64,000 bases of DNA from Flavobacterium sedimenticola (GCF_030053345.1 NZ_JASGBP010000001.1:682001-746000); one strand, 5' to 3'; positions 8,893-19,459 are shown, counted from the first letter of the stretch. Program-made: numbers and translations. Notes: generated by a model from the letters alone, not told the origin.

Positions 8893-8950
8893 ATGTTGTA
8901 AGTTGTTGGTTGTGAGTTGAAGTTAACATAGAACCTACAACTTACAACCC
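8893..8950. repeat. Two-armed heptamer array (TTGnnnn class), W2
   Basis: Left arm reads TTGTAAG, TTGTTGG, TTGTGAG, TTGAAG; right arm ACCTACA, ACTTACA, ACCC is its reverse complement. It nearly fills the 78-bp spacer between the asnS stop and rpoN start, beginning 10 bp from the rpoN ATG. Confidence 0.8.
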
Positions 8951-8960
8951 AAAACATTTT

Positions 8961-10406
8961 TTAAAATTCTGCATTTTGCGGTGTTCTCGGGAACGGAATC
9001 ACGTCTCTGATGTTGGTCATTCCGGTTACGAAAAGCACCAACCGTTCAAAGCCCAATCCGAAACCGGAGTGTACAGCCGAACCAAATCGACGCGTGTCTA
9101 AATACCACCACAATTCTTCTTCATCAATGCCGATAGCTTTCATTTTTTCGACCAAAACATCGTAGCGTTCTTCTCTTTGCGAACCACCCACAATTTCGCC
9201 AATACCCGGGAATAAAATGTCCATGGCGCGAACCGTTTCTTTACCCGGTTCGGTATTGTCGTTTAAACGCATGTAGAACGCTTTAATTTTAGCCGGATAA
9301 TCAAACAAAATTACCGGACATTTAAAATGTTTTTCTACCAAGAAACGTTCGTGCTCACTTTGTAAATCGGCACCCCATTCTTCAATTAGGTATTGGAATT
9401 TTTTCTTTTTATTCGGCGTTGAATCTCTCAAAATATCGATGGCTTCAGTATAAGAAACGCGTTTGAAATCGTTGTGCAACACAAAGTTCAATTTCTCTAA
9501 CAACGCCATTTCGCTGCGTTCCGCTTGTGGTTTTTGTTTTTCCTCGTCGAGTAATCGGCCTTCAAGGAATTTCAAATCGTCGCCACAACGGTCAACGGCA
9601 TACTTGATAACGAATTTAATGAAGTCTTCCGCCAAATCCATATTGTCGGTCAAATCGTTAAACGCTACTTCCGGCTCAATCATCCAAAATTCGGCTAAGT
9701 GGCGCGAGGTATTCGAGTTTTCCGCACGGAAAGTCGGTCCGAAAGTATAGACCTGACCCAAAGCCATGGCATAAGTTTCGGCTTCTAACTGACCCGAAAC
9801 GGTTAAGTTGGTGTGTTTTCCGAAGAAATCTTCTTTGTAATTGATTTGTCCGTCTTCTGTTTTGGGTAAACTGTCTAATGGCATAGACGTTACTTGGAAC
9901 ATTTCGCCGGCGCCTTCGGCATCCGCTCCGGTAATAATCGGCGTATTCACATACACAAAACCTCGTTCTTGAAAATAAGTATGAACCGCGTGAGCTAATA
10001 CCGAACGCACACGCATGATGGCGCCGAATGCATTGGTACGCACACGCAAATGGGCATTTTCTCTTAAGAATTCCAACGAGTGTTTTTTAGGCTGCATTGG
10101 GAATTTCTCCGCATCGCAATCCCCTAAGATTTCCAATTGGGAAACCTGAATTTCATATTTTTGTCCGGCACCCTGACTTTCCACCAATTTTCCGGTTAGC
10201 GCCACAGCCGTTCCGGTGTTGATTCTTTTTAAAGTGGTTTCGGGGGTGTTTTCAAAATCAACCACACACTGTAAATTATGAATCGTTGAACCATCGTTCA
10301 ACGCAATAAACTGATTGTTTCTAAAAGTTCTTACCCAACCTTTTACGGTTACTTCATAGTTCGTTTGCTCGCTGCTCAGTAAGTCTTTAACTTTCGAATG
10401 TTTCAT
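8961..10406 (-). CDS. asnS: Asparaginyl-tRNA synthetase
   Basis: 481 residues. N-terminal OB-fold anticodon-binding domain (about 1-110) followed by the class IIb catalytic core with motif 2 ([15 protein letters not shown]) and motif 3 (GFGLGFERL near the C-terminus). The Asn-type [11 protein letters not shown] segment separates it from AspRS. A TATATTTG -7 box lies upstream on the minus strand at 10456-10463. Confidence 0.97.
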   Translation of the reverse strand: MKHSKVKDLLSSEQTNYEVTVKGWVRTFRNNQFIALNDGSTIHNLQCVVDFENTPETTLKRINTGTAVALTGKLVESQGAGQKYEIQVSQLEILGDCDAEKFPMQPKKHSLEFLRENAHLRVRTNAFGAIMRVRSVLAHAVHTYFQERGFVYVNTPIITGADAEGAGEMFQVTSMPLDSLPKTEDGQINYKEDFFGKHTNLTVSGQLEAETYAMALGQVYTFGPTFRAENSNTSRHLAEFWMIEPEVAFNDLTDNMDLAEDFIKFVIKYAVDRCGDDLKFLEGRLLDEEKQKPQAERSEMALLEKLNFVLHNDFKRVSYTEAIDILRDSTPNKKKKFQYLIEEWGADLQSEHERFLVEKHFKCPVILFDYPAKIKAFYMRLNDNTEPGKETVRAMDILFPGIGEIVGGSQREERYDVLVEKMKAIGIDEEELWWYLDTRRFGSAVHSGFGLGFERLVLFVTGMTNIRDVIPFPRTPQNAEF

Positions 10407-10455
10407 TTAAATATCAGATTTTATAGGTAAATAGTTGCTGCTCTTATTTTAAACG

Positions 10456-10463
10456 CAAATATA
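10456..10463 (-). promoter_or_regulatory. -7 box of asnS promoter
   Basis: TATATTTG on the minus strand matches the Bacteroidetes TAnnTTTG consensus, 50 bp upstream of the asnS ATG. No clear -33 TTTG partner was seen. Confidence 0.65.
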
Positions 10464-10465
10464 AA

Positions 10466-12886
10466 TTATTTATTGCTTTTTTCTAACTCGTCAATCTCCT
10501 CATCGGTATGTTCCAGGATGTCGATGGTAGGTTCGGGTAATTCCTGTTGGTTGGCCAAGGTTTTGTTCAGTGAAAGCACCAAAGAAGGCAGTAAGACCAA
10601 ATTGGAGAGCATTCCGAAAGAAAGCGTCAAGGCTACTAAGCCACCCAAAGCAACGGTACCTCCGAAGCTCGATAACATAAAGACCGAGAACCCGAAGAAC
10701 AGTACAATTGAGGTGTAAAACATACTGATTCCGGCATCGTCAAAAGTGGCGAAGACTGATTTTTTGATTTTCCAATCGTTACGCGACAACTCCAATCGGT
10801 ACTGCGCTAAAAACCGCAGTGTATCATCTACCGACATGCCAAAAGCGATTCCGAAAACCAAAAGGGTAGACGGTTTCAGCGGAATGCCCAAGAAGCCCAT
10901 TAAACCGGCGGTCATTAATAAAGGCAACAAATTCGGGATAATCGAAACCAGTACCATTTTAAACGAACGGAACATAATAGCCACCAATCCTCCGGTTAAA
11001 AAGAAAGCAAACAGTAATGACGACAGTAAGTTGTCTAACAAATATTGGGTTCCTTTTTGAAATACCGAAGGTTTTCCGGTAATGATGACTTCATACCGCG
11101 GTGACGGAAAGAGTTTGTCTACTTTGTTGCGTATATGTGCTTCAATATCCTCCATTCTTTCTCCGTTTTCATCCTTGATAAAAGTCGTCATACGGGCAAT
11201 ACGACCATCAGTAGTGATATAACTTTTCAGTTGGTTGTCTTTGGCATGTTTGAGCGAATTCTTGATATACGGCAACAAAAAGATTTCTTCCTGAGCCGAA
11301 GGCAACGCGTAAAAATCAGGGTTACCGTTGTAATACGCCTGATTGAAACTTTTGGCAATATTGACAATGGATAAGGGTTTAGACAATTCGGGCACATCCA
11401 TAATGGTTTGTTCCAATTCTTCCATGCGGCGCAAATTGCTGAGCTTCATAGCGCCGTTTTTGCGTTTGGTATCAATCATGATTTCCAACGGCATCACCCC
11501 GTCAAATTCTTTTTCAAAGAAACGGATATCCTCAAAAAAAGCGGTGTGTTTCGGCATATCCTCTATGATACTGCCGGAGACTTTTATTTTTCCGATTCCG
11601 ATAATTCCGAAAACCAGCAAGCAGATAGCTGTGATGTACACTCCTAATCGGTTGTATTTTACGGTGTTGACAATCCATCGTAAAAAGGAAGTCAGCGATT
11701 CGCGTTCCAAATGGCCCAAGTGTCTCGGTATGGGCGAAGGAATATAGCTGAAAAATATCGGAATCACCAACAAACTCAGCGTATAAATAGCCAAAATATT
11801 AATTGTAGTTATGACTCCGAACTCACGCAACAGCACATTATTGGTGGCTATAAACGTAGCAAAACCAACGGCAGTGGTAATATTGGTCATCAACGTAGCC
11901 GTTCCTGTTTTGGTAATTACGCGCTGTAAGGCCTTGGCTTTGTTTGAATGTTTGTGGTATTCCTGGTGGTATTTGTTGATAAAGAAAATACAATTCGGAA
12001 TACCGATGACGATGACTAAAGTCGGTACTAAAGCGGTGAGCACTGTGATTTCGTAACCCAACCAACCCATCAGTCCGAAGGACCACATAACCCCTATAAT
12101 CACTACAATTAAGGAGATTAAGGTGGCGCGGAACGAACGGAAGAAGTAAAAGAAAATTAACGCTGTTATCAATAAGGCTGCGCCAATAAACAGCCCAATT
12201 TCGTCTATGATGGTTTTGGCGTTCAGCGTTCGAATGTACGGCATCCCCGAAGTGTGCAAGCTGATACCGGTAGCTTTTTCAAATTTTTGAATAGCCGGAA
12301 TCAAGTCGTTTAATACGTATTCTTTTCGGGCTTTGGTATTGACAATTTTTTTATCGAGATAAATGGCTGAGCGAACGGCACCGGTTTTTTTATTGAAGAG
12401 TAGTCCTTCGTAAAACGGAAGCTTGGTGAACAATTCTTTTTGAATACGCTTCAGGTACTGTTGGTCTTGGATTTTAGTAGGGTCAACTAAAGGTTTTAGC
12501 TCAAAGGTTTCGAGGGAATCATTTTTGGTGAGTTTCTGTAAATTATCCACGGAAACTACCAAACTGACTTCCTTGTGCGATTTAATGGTATGCATTAATT
12601 CGGTCCAAGATTGGAATACTTTGGGCGAAAACAGGTGTTTGTCTTTGGTCGCAATGACAATTAAATTACCTTCTTCCCCAAAATGAGATAAAAAGGTATC
12701 ATAGTCAACATTAACTTTATCATCAGCGGGAATCAGGTTGGCTTCGGTTTGGGTAAATCGAATGTATTTCCATTGCGTAGACAACAAAATCGTAATTAAG
12801 ATGATGCTGACCAAAATAATAATTCTGTTTCTGAGAATAATTCGGGCTATAAATTCCCAAAAACCAATACCTAACAACTTTTTCAT
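10466..12886 (-). CDS. RND superfamily (MMPL-type) exporter
   Basis: 806 residues from the ATG at 12886 (MKKLLGIGFWEF); the ATG at 12907 would add an unlikely 7-residue leader. Two repeats, each with one TM helix, a large periplasmic loop and a cluster of five TM helices (about residues 220-390 and 620-770). The second cluster carries GIAFGMSVDDTLRF, an RND-type conserved acidic pair in the membrane. Members export lipids or hydrophobic compounds using the proton gradient. Residue count and layout fit the two-domain MMPL/HpnN-like class; the substrate is unknown. Confidence 0.85.
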   Translation of the reverse strand: MKKLLGIGFWEFIARIILRNRIIILVSIILITILLSTQWKYIRFTQTEANLIPADDKVNVDYDTFLSHFGEEGNLIVIATKDKHLFSPKVFQSWTELMHTIKSHKEVSLVVSVDNLQKLTKNDSLETFELKPLVDPTKIQDQQYLKRIQKELFTKLPFYEGLLFNKKTGAVRSAIYLDKKIVNTKARKEYVLNDLIPAIQKFEKATGISLHTSGMPYIRTLNAKTIIDEIGLFIGAALLITALIFFYFFRSFRATLISLIVVIIGVMWSFGLMGWLGYEITVLTALVPTLVIVIGIPNCIFFINKYHQEYHKHSNKAKALQRVITKTGTATLMTNITTAVGFATFIATNNVLLREFGVITTINILAIYTLSLLVIPIFFSYIPSPIPRHLGHLERESLTSFLRWIVNTVKYNRLGVYITAICLLVFGIIGIGKIKVSGSIIEDMPKHTAFFEDIRFFEKEFDGVMPLEIMIDTKRKNGAMKLSNLRRMEELEQTIMDVPELSKPLSIVNIAKSFNQAYYNGNPDFYALPSAQEEIFLLPYIKNSLKHAKDNQLKSYITTDGRIARMTTFIKDENGERMEDIEAHIRNKVDKLFPSPRYEVIITGKPSVFQKGTQYLLDNLLSSLLFAFFLTGGLVAIMFRSFKMVLVSIIPNLLPLLMTAGLMGFLGIPLKPSTLLVFGIAFGMSVDDTLRFLAQYRLELSRNDWKIKKSVFATFDDAGISMFYTSIVLFFGFSVFMLSSFGGTVALGGLVALTLSFGMLSNLVLLPSLVLSLNKTLANQQELPEPTIDILEHTDEEIDELEKSNK

Positions 12887-13071
12887 AAATCCGCAAATGG
12901 GTTGCAAAGGTAATTAAAACCCTAAAAATAAGGGGTGATTCTAATAAAGTTTTTCTTAATTTAACAACGAATTAAGAATGCGTTTTAAATAATAGTTAAG
13001 CGATAAAAAAAATAGTTATAATTAAGCCCTTTTTTAGCATCTTTGTTAAGCAAAAAACACAATTTTTTTAG

Positions 13072-15342
13072 ATGAGAAAACTCAAAAATACACTGTTCTA
13101 TTTAATCATCACCGGCGGTTTTACCTATCTGATGTATTGGATAGTAGAGCAAGGAAAGTTGCTGGAAGTAGGGCGTAAAATTGTCTCACCTTCTTCTACT
13201 GACAGCGAATGGATACAATTTTTGAGTTCGCTTTTTCACAATCTGAAACATCCTTTGGCCCTTTTACTCATCCAAATCATCACCATCGTTATTGTGGCCC
13301 GGGTTTTTGGTTGGATTTTCAGAAAAATTGGCCAGCCTTCGGTTATTGGGGAAATCATTGCCGGAATTGTCTTAGGGCCATCGTTATTCGGGTTGTATTT
13401 TCCCGATTTAAAAGAAGTGCTTTTTCCGGTTGAATCCTTGGGGAATCTTCAGGTATTGAGTCAGGTTGGACTCATTCTTTTCATGTTTGTTATCGGAATG
13501 GAGCTCGATCTCAAAGTGCTCAAGAACAAAGCCAATGATGCCGTTGTAATCAGTCACGCCAGTATCGTCATTCCGTTTGCCTTAGGTATTGGATTATCGT
13601 ATTTTATTTACCATCAGTTTGCGCCCTCGGGTATAGAATTTTTGTCTTTCAGTTTGTTTATGGGAATTGCTATGAGTATTACGGCTTTTCCGGTTTTAGC
13701 GCGCATTGTTCAGGAACGCGGGATGCACAAAACCCGCTTGGGCACTATTGTCATTACGTGTGCCGCTGCCGATGACATCACGGCTTGGTGTTTGTTAGCA
13801 GCCGTAATCGCCATAGTAAAAGCCGGTAGTTTTGTGAGTTCGTTGTATGTGATTGGTTTGGCCATACTCTACGTCTTGATGATGCTTTTTGTGGTGAAAC
13901 CGTTTTTGAAAAGAGTCGGAGAGTTGTATGCCAAAAAAGACAACATCAAAAAATCAGTAGTAGCCATCTTTTTATTAACCTTGATGGTATCGGCCTATCT
14001 TACCGAAATTATCGGAATTCACGCTTTGTTCGGCGCTTTTATGGCCGGAGCCATTATGCCCGATATTGCTAAGTTTCGTAGCATCATTATTGAAAAAGTT
14101 GAAGATGTTGCGGTTATTTTATTGTTGCCGTTGTTTTTTGTGTTTACCGGATTGCGCACCGAGATCGGGTTGATTAACGAGCCGTATTTGTGGAAAGTTA
14201 CCGGTTGTATTATTGCGGTGGCAGTGGTTGGGAAATTTTTCGGAAGTGCTTTGGCTGCTAAGTTTGTCGGACAAAGTTGGCGCGAAAGTTTAACCATCGG
14301 TGCCTTGATGAACACCCGTGGCTTGATGGAATTGGTAGTGTTGAATATCGGTTACGAACTCGGGGTACTTTCGCCTCAAATATTTACCATGATGGTGATT
14401 ATGGCTTTGGTTACGACGTTTATGACCGGTCCGGCGCTCGATATTATCAATTTTATTTTTAAAACCAAAGATGTGATTATACCGGGAGAAATTACCAAAA
14501 ACTCCAAATTCAAAATTCTTATTTCTTTCGGAAACAATGAAAAAGGGAAATCACTGCTGCGTTTGGCCAACAGTTTGGTGAAAGCGCAACCCGAGTCTTC
14601 CAATGTAACGGCTATGCACCTTACCGTGAGCGATGAAATGCACGCCTACAACATTGAAGACTACGAAAAGGAGACCTTTGAGCCGATTGTTAAAGAATCG
14701 AAAAAACTCAATCAGGAAATTACCACCATATTTAAAGCAACCGGAGATATTGAGACGGATATTGCCGATGTCGCCTTTGAAGGCAAATACGATTTGGTGT
14801 TGGTAGGTTTGGGAAAATCTATATTTGAAGGTACCATTTTGGGAAAAGTGTTAGGCTTTACGTCGCGGATGATTAATCCCGATCGCTTGTTGGATAAGTT
14901 CAAGGGAAAAGAAGGGTTGTTTGAAAACTCTCCTTTTGATGACCGAACCCGACTCATCATCTCCAAAACCAAAACACCGCTGGGGATTTTAATTGATAAG
15001 GATTTGCAAAAGGTGGATAAGGTGTTTTTAGGAATGTATGGCGTTGGCGATGTATTCTTGATTGATTACGCGCAAAGATTGATGCAAAATAATAATTCGG
15101 AAGTCACCATTTTAGTCGATACCGATTACACCAAGAACAACTTCTTAATCCAAAATTCTCTCGAAGCCTTAGAGCAAAAACACGGAGAGAAGTTTGATGT
15201 ATTCGAACCCAAACAAATCAACAAACCTTTTTTAGCACAACAGGATTTGGTGATTTTCAGTCTGGAAACCTGGAAAAAATTGGTAGACGATCAGGTGTCG
15301 TGGTTGCAGGATATTCCTTCGGTGTTGATTATTAAGCCGTAA
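13072..15342 (+). CDS. Cation:proton antiporter (CPA2-like) with C-terminal cytoplasmic domain
   Basis: 756 residues. One N-terminal TM (about 8-25), then a 12-13 helix Na+/H+ exchanger domain (about 60-460) with the G-x-I-x-A-G-I-x-L-G-P-S motif after TM2 and the CAAADDITAW acidic pair typical of CPA antiporters. The remaining ~290 residues are soluble and resemble tandem universal stress-like folds, probably regulatory. Role: Na+/K+ and pH homeostasis at the inner membrane. Monocistronic, divergent from the MMPL exporter with a 185-bp AT-rich spacer. Confidence 0.88.
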   Translation: MRKLKNTLFYLIITGGFTYLMYWIVEQGKLLEVGRKIVSPSSTDSEWIQFLSSLFHNLKHPLALLLIQIITIVIVARVFGWIFRKIGQPSVIGEIIAGIVLGPSLFGLYFPDLKEVLFPVESLGNLQVLSQVGLILFMFVIGMELDLKVLKNKANDAVVISHASIVIPFALGIGLSYFIYHQFAPSGIEFLSFSLFMGIAMSITAFPVLARIVQERGMHKTRLGTIVITCAAADDITAWCLLAAVIAIVKAGSFVSSLYVIGLAILYVLMMLFVVKPFLKRVGELYAKKDNIKKSVVAIFLLTLMVSAYLTEIIGIHALFGAFMAGAIMPDIAKFRSIIIEKVEDVAVILLLPLFFVFTGLRTEIGLINEPYLWKVTGCIIAVAVVGKFFGSALAAKFVGQSWRESLTIGALMNTRGLMELVVLNIGYELGVLSPQIFTMMVIMALVTTFMTGPALDIINFIFKTKDVIIPGEITKNSKFKILISFGNNEKGKSLLRLANSLVKAQPESSNVTAMHLTVSDEMHAYNIEDYEKETFEPIVKESKKLNQEITTIFKATGDIETDIADVAFEGKYDLVLVGLGKSIFEGTILGKVLGFTSRMINPDRLLDKFKGKEGLFENSPFDDRTRLIISKTKTPLGILIDKDLQKVDKVFLGMYGVGDVFLIDYAQRLMQNNNSEVTILVDTDYTKNNFLIQNSLEALEQKHGEKFDVFEPKQINKPFLAQQDLVIFSLETWKKLVDDQVSWLQDIPSVLIIKP

Positions 15343-15380
15343 GTAGTGAAAGGTCAATAATCTTTCTAAGGGTTGGTTCG

Positions 15381-17867
15381 CTACAAACCTAAGTCCAATA
15401 CAAAACTCAATTTTAGCGCAATGTTGTCTTCAAAACGCGCCAATTGATACGGACCGTAACGGTAAAATCCGGTCAACCCGAAACCTTTATAAATCTGATT
15501 CAATTCGATACCCGATTCGAAAAAGCCATCGTTCAGGGTTTTGTACGTGATACCGATATGTTGTTGCGGATTTTTTAAATCGCCCCACGCCATTCGGCTC
15601 ACCAATACCAAGGAAGGCCGCACTTTTTTAAACAACTCAATGCGTTTAAAACCGTGTTTGAATTGCAACATCACAAACTCACTCGAGAAGAACTCATTGA
15701 AATACATCGTCTCAAAACTGTTCTTACCTGCTATGGTTATGCGTTGCAGCAAGTTGTCTTTGGTTAAATTATTGGGCGAGGAATTGTACAAATGGGTAAT
15801 CGGCACCGCACCGTTTACATATCCGGCCTGAATCAACACCGTTGATTTTTGACCGTTTAAATATTTTTTTTCGTATTCTATTCTGGCATCTACTTTGGTA
15901 AACTCAAAATCGTTATTGAATAAATTGGCCACCGATTGGGTAAACTGAAACGTAAATTTCGGGTAGCGTTTTTCGAATTCAATTTTGCCGTTAGGCGTTT
16001 GCATATAATCACTAAACGGATTCCATTGTATCGAAACCATGGCCATCGTCATACCAAATTCGCGATACAAACGGTCGTTATTCAAGAAAGTATAATCGAA
16101 CAAAGGTTGAATATCGCTGTGTGTTAACTGCCAAATGCTTTCGGTTTTGGGGATAATCTTGGTTTCTACAAAAGCGCGCCATGTTTTGTGATTGTAAAAG
16201 GTACTGATGTTAATAGGTCTGGGATCGTAGAGTTTAAAAACACGCTTGTCGATGGCAAAAGTGGTACTCGCAATCTCTCGGAGATCATCGGTAAACGAAC
16301 CGCCAATCCACGAGTTGGAAAAGTTACCTATGCGAACGGCGCCACCCAAATGGTATTTGCTGTCGTCGTCTTTTATACCATAAGCGGTATAGCCTTCCAA
16401 TCGGAATTTTTTGGAAAAAACCTCGTTGGTAATGCCGCCAATCCCTAATCGAAAACCTTCGTAATTGTTGTAACTCAACAGGTAGCGTAAATCAAAATCA
16501 AACGGTCCGAAAGGCAGATAACCGTTGATAATCTTGCGCCCGAATTTGATTTTCTTTTCAATTTTTTCTTTGGTCACCAAACTGTCCAAAGCCACGTATG
16601 TTTTTTCGCTTCTTACATCCAAACTGTCGAGGCGATAAGCCTTCCAAAACGTTTCCTCTTTTTGATTGGCATTAGGTCGGACATCAATGGCGATGTACGA
16701 TTTTTTAATTTTTAATTTCGGATTGATTTGCAAATCAAATACGCGCATCTCCGATGCCAAATAGGTAAAATCAGAAGCATTTTTTCCTTTTGTATCCTCA
16801 TCGCTCTCGGCGGCAAACTCAATACGACCGCCTAAAATGGAGGTGGGCTCTTTGCTTTTTCCTTTACTGATTTTGAAATCCTTCCGAACCGGAAACCAAA
16901 CTTTTTCCTCGGGCAAATAGTCAAACTCATGAATCCCGGTAATATTCAATACGCCTCGGATACGCATCACGGCTTTGGCCACGGCAAAATTTTCACGGTC
17001 AATATATAATAATCCCTCGAGACCTTTCCGACTAATCTTATTGTTGAAATAAAGGACCCATACTTTTCGGTTGCCGAGTGTAACCGTATCTAAAATTTTA
17101 TACCGATATTCCTCGAGTGCGTTGTCACTAATCGGACTTTTATACTTGGTTTCAAACAGTTCGTATTTGTCGTCATATACCGAAGCCGATTGCAGACTAA
17201 AACCTAAAAGCTCGTAAATGGGTTCTTTAAATCCGGCCATTTTGGTCCCGATGATGGTTTCCTTTACTACCGGTTTTTCAAACTGAAAAACCGATACTTT
17301 TTCGGTTAAGAACAAATGCTGTTTGGTGATGATTTTTTTGAATTTGTAATCGGATGAATCAATTTTGAAGCCTTTTTCTTTGGCTGAAAAATCCGTAAAA
17401 AGGGTGTCAATTTTTCCCGAAATCGAATCGGGATTGGCGGTTACCAACAGTTTATTATACGTTTTATACTGAAAGGTGTTTAGCTTTTGAAGCGGATTGT
17501 TTTGGTTTTTCAAGCGAATGACTTCTCTAATAACCCGATGCGCTAATGTGGTATTGGAAACGATTGCCTCTTTCATTTCTTCCGTTCTTGGTACAAGCAG
17601 TAACGTCAGAAACTTTTTTTGTTCAAACAAGGAATAGGATTGGGTAGTGTAACCCACATAAGAAACCGTCAGTGTTTCGGGAGCTTCGGGTAATAGTAAG
17701 TTGAATTTACCGTCCACATCGGTAATCGTGGTGAAGCCTTTTTCGGTTTTCAGTGTGGCAAAAGGTAATGGTTTTTTGGTTTCGGCATTTTTAACAATAC
17801 CGTTGACTTGAAATTGTGCCTGAAGCGACAGGGAAAAGAAGAACAGTAAATAGAGGAATCGCTTCAT
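15381..17867 (-). CDS. DUF5686 family protein with carboxypeptidase-like regulatory domain
   Basis: 828 residues. Signal peptide ending LQAQ (1-18), a carboxypeptidase-D regulatory beta-sandwich (about 20-105: V-N-G-I-V-K-N-A-E-T-K-K-P-L-P-F-A-T pattern), a middle region, then a long beta-rich C-terminal half ending in an outer-membrane style strand (KLSFVLDLGL). This is a Bacteroidetes-specific outer-membrane barrel family of unknown function. ATG start. Isolated from neighbours by a terminator upstream. Confidence 0.85.
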   Translation of the reverse strand: MKRFLYLLFFFSLSLQAQFQVNGIVKNAETKKPLPFATLKTEKGFTTITDVDGKFNLLLPEAPETLTVSYVGYTTQSYSLFEQKKFLTLLLVPRTEEMKEAIVSNTTLAHRVIREVIRLKNQNNPLQKLNTFQYKTYNKLLVTANPDSISGKIDTLFTDFSAKEKGFKIDSSDYKFKKIITKQHLFLTEKVSVFQFEKPVVKETIIGTKMAGFKEPIYELLGFSLQSASVYDDKYELFETKYKSPISDNALEEYRYKILDTVTLGNRKVWVLYFNNKISRKGLEGLLYIDRENFAVAKAVMRIRGVLNITGIHEFDYLPEEKVWFPVRKDFKISKGKSKEPTSILGGRIEFAAESDEDTKGKNASDFTYLASEMRVFDLQINPKLKIKKSYIAIDVRPNANQKEETFWKAYRLDSLDVRSEKTYVALDSLVTKEKIEKKIKFGRKIINGYLPFGPFDFDLRYLLSYNNYEGFRLGIGGITNEVFSKKFRLEGYTAYGIKDDDSKYHLGGAVRIGNFSNSWIGGSFTDDLREIASTTFAIDKRVFKLYDPRPINISTFYNHKTWRAFVETKIIPKTESIWQLTHSDIQPLFDYTFLNNDRLYREFGMTMAMVSIQWNPFSDYMQTPNGKIEFEKRYPKFTFQFTQSVANLFNNDFEFTKVDARIEYEKKYLNGQKSTVLIQAGYVNGAVPITHLYNSSPNNLTKDNLLQRITIAGKNSFETMYFNEFFSSEFVMLQFKHGFKRIELFKKVRPSLVLVSRMAWGDLKNPQQHIGITYKTLNDGFFESGIELNQIYKGFGLTGFYRYGPYQLARFEDNIALKLSFVLDLGL

Positions 17868-17907
17868 TAGAAAGTGTTTGGCTCAAACGGCATACAAAAA
17901 TAGGAAT

Positions 17908-17934
17908 AAAAAAATCCGTACGAGACGGATTTTA
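17908..17934 (-). terminator. Terminator of the pyrH-frr operon
   Basis: On the minus strand AAATCCGT pairs with ACGGATTT followed by a run of T. It lies 20 bp past the frr stop. Confidence 0.8.
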
Positions 17935-17952
17935 ATATCGAATTAACAATAG

Positions 17953-18513
17953 TTAGACTTTCATAATCTCGGCTTCTTTGATGGCCAAATGCTCGTCTAT
18001 TTTTTTGATGAAAGTATCGGTGAGTTTTTGAACGTCTTCCTCGGCATTTTTACATAAATCTTCCGAGACACCGTCTTTTTCTAATTTTTTAATTTCGGTA
18101 TTGGCATCTTTACGGGCATTTCTAACCCCAATCTTAGCATCTTCCGCTTCCGCTTTGGCTTGTTTTACCAATTCCCGTCTTCTTTCTTCCGTAAGCGGCG
18201 GAACACTGATGATGATGTTGTCACCGTTGTTCATGGGGTTGAACCCGATATTCGCCATCATAATCGCTTTTTCAATAGGTTGCAACATGCTTTTTTCCCA
18301 AGGTGTAACCGTGATGGTTCGTGCATCGGGAACATTAATGTTGGCTACTTGAGACAATGGCGTTTGCGAGCCGTAGTAATCGACAAACACACCACCCAAC
18401 ATTTGTGGCGTGGCTTTTCCGGCACGAATATTTAAAAATTCTTTTTCCAAATGCGCCACAGAACCGCTCATCGATTCTTTGGTGCTGTCTAAAATAAATT
18501 CAATTTCTTCCAT
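17953..18513 (-). CDS. frr: Ribosome recycling factor
   Basis: 186 residues, the standard length. With EF-G it splits post-termination ribosomes. It shows the family pattern S-x-x-H-L-E-K-E-F-x-x-I-R-A-G-K-A, P-x-x-A-R-T-I-x-V-x-P-W-E, and R-R-x-E-L-V-K-Q-A-K-x-x-A-E. It follows pyrH, the common bacterial order, with an 85-bp spacer filled by repeat array W3. Confidence 0.97.
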   Translation of the reverse strand: MEEIEFILDSTKESMSGSVAHLEKEFLNIRAGKATPQMLGGVFVDYYGSQTPLSQVANINVPDARTITVTPWEKSMLQPIEKAIMMANIGFNPMNNGDNIIISVPPLTEERRRELVKQAKAEAEDAKIGVRNARKDANTEIKKLEKDGVSEDLCKNAEEDVQKLTDTFIKKIDEHLAIKEAEIMKV

Positions 18514-18516
18514 TTT

Positions 18517-18600
18517 CTAATTAGATTGTTAGCGTGTTAGATTTTAAGATTGTTAGACCTTTCTAAGCAGTCTAATAATCTAAGTCAGTCTAAGTGGTCT
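18517..18600. repeat. Two-armed octamer array (GTTAGATT class), W3
   Basis: Left arm: TTAGATTG, TTAGCG, GTTAGATT, TTAAGATT, GTTAGACC. Right arm: TCTAAGCA, GTCTAATA, ATCTAAGT, CAGTCTAA, GTGGTCTA, the reverse complement of the left with indels. It fills the whole pyrH-frr spacer, touching the pyrH stop. The left-arm word recurs at 38427-38467. Confidence 0.8.
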
Positions 18601-19306
18601 ATATTTTAACTACGGTTCCTATATTTTCGCCTTCGCAAATTTTGAGTAAGTTTCCTTTTTTATTCATATCGAATACGACTATCGGCAATTCGTTTTCCTG
18701 ACTTAAAGTGAAAGCCGTGGTATCCATCACGTTCAATCCTTTTTTAATCACATCATCAAAAGTAATGGTATCAAACTTCACGGCATTGGCGTTTTTCTCC
18801 GGATCGGAATCATATACACCGTCTACGCGAGTGCCTTTCAATATGACATCGGCATGAACTTCAATACCGCGCAAAACCGCTGCAGTGTCTGTGGTGAAAT
18901 AAGGATTTCCGGTTCCGGCTCCGAAAATTACGATTCTGCCTTTTTCCAAATGACGCACCGCTCTACGTTTGATGTATGGTTCGGCGATTGCTTCAATTTT
19001 TAAAGCGGTTTGCAAACGGGTTAGCATGCCTTTGTCCTCCAAAGCACCTTGTAACGCCATTCCATTAATTACGGTAGCCAACATACCCATGTAATCGCCT
19101 TGAACTCGGTCCATACCGTTACTGGCTCCGGCAACGCCTCTGAAAATATTACCGCCGCCAATCACTATCGCAATTTCAACGCCTTTGTCGTGAATCTCCT
19201 TGATTTCTTCGGCATATTCCGCCAAACGTTTCGGGTCAATACCATATTGTCTGTCGCCCATCAGCGCCTCGCCACTTAATTTCAGGAGAATTCTTTTGTA
19301 TTTCAT
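18599..19306 (-). CDS. pyrH: UMP kinase
   Basis: 235 residues from the ATG at 19306 ([17 protein letters not shown]); the frame extends upstream to 19405 but that part overlaps the promoter. Amino-acid-kinase fold: KLSGEAL at 9-15 binds phosphate, [11 protein letters not shown], and the nucleotide-binding [13 protein letters not shown]. Phosphorylates UMP to UDP, usually as a GTP-activated, UTP-inhibited hexamer. Cotranscribed with frr. Confidence 0.97.
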   Translation of the reverse strand: MKYKRILLKLSGEALMGDRQYGIDPKRLAEYAEEIKEIHDKGVEIAIVIGGGNIFRGVAGASNGMDRVQGDYMGMLATVINGMALQGALEDKGMLTRLQTALKIEAIAEPYIKRRAVRHLEKGRIVIFGAGTGNPYFTTDTAAVLRGIEVHADVILKGTRVDGVYDSDPEKNANAVKFDTITFDDVIKKGLNVMDTTAFTLSQENELPIVVFDMNKKGNLLKICEGENIGTVVKI

Positions 19307-19370
19307 TGGTGTTGTTTGTTTTTGAAGCTGTAATTTTCGTTTGTACGGCTGCGAACCGCATTGATGGTTG

Positions 19371-19378
19371 CAAATATA
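19371..19378 (-). promoter_or_regulatory. -7 box of pyrH-frr promoter
   Basis: TATATTTG on the minus strand, 65 bp upstream of the pyrH ATG at 19306. This supports that start over the upstream one. Confidence 0.65.
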
Positions 19379-19459
19379 AACATATTCTGTTTTTTGTAAG
19401 CCCATCGTTAAAAATAATGTTAGGTAACAAATGTCACTTTTTTATCGCTTGGGGTTTTG

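Noticed and set aside
18599-19405. Longer pyrH start at 19405
   Set aside because: The extension contains the TATATTTG box and unlike residues; ATG at 19306 gives a standard UMP kinase.
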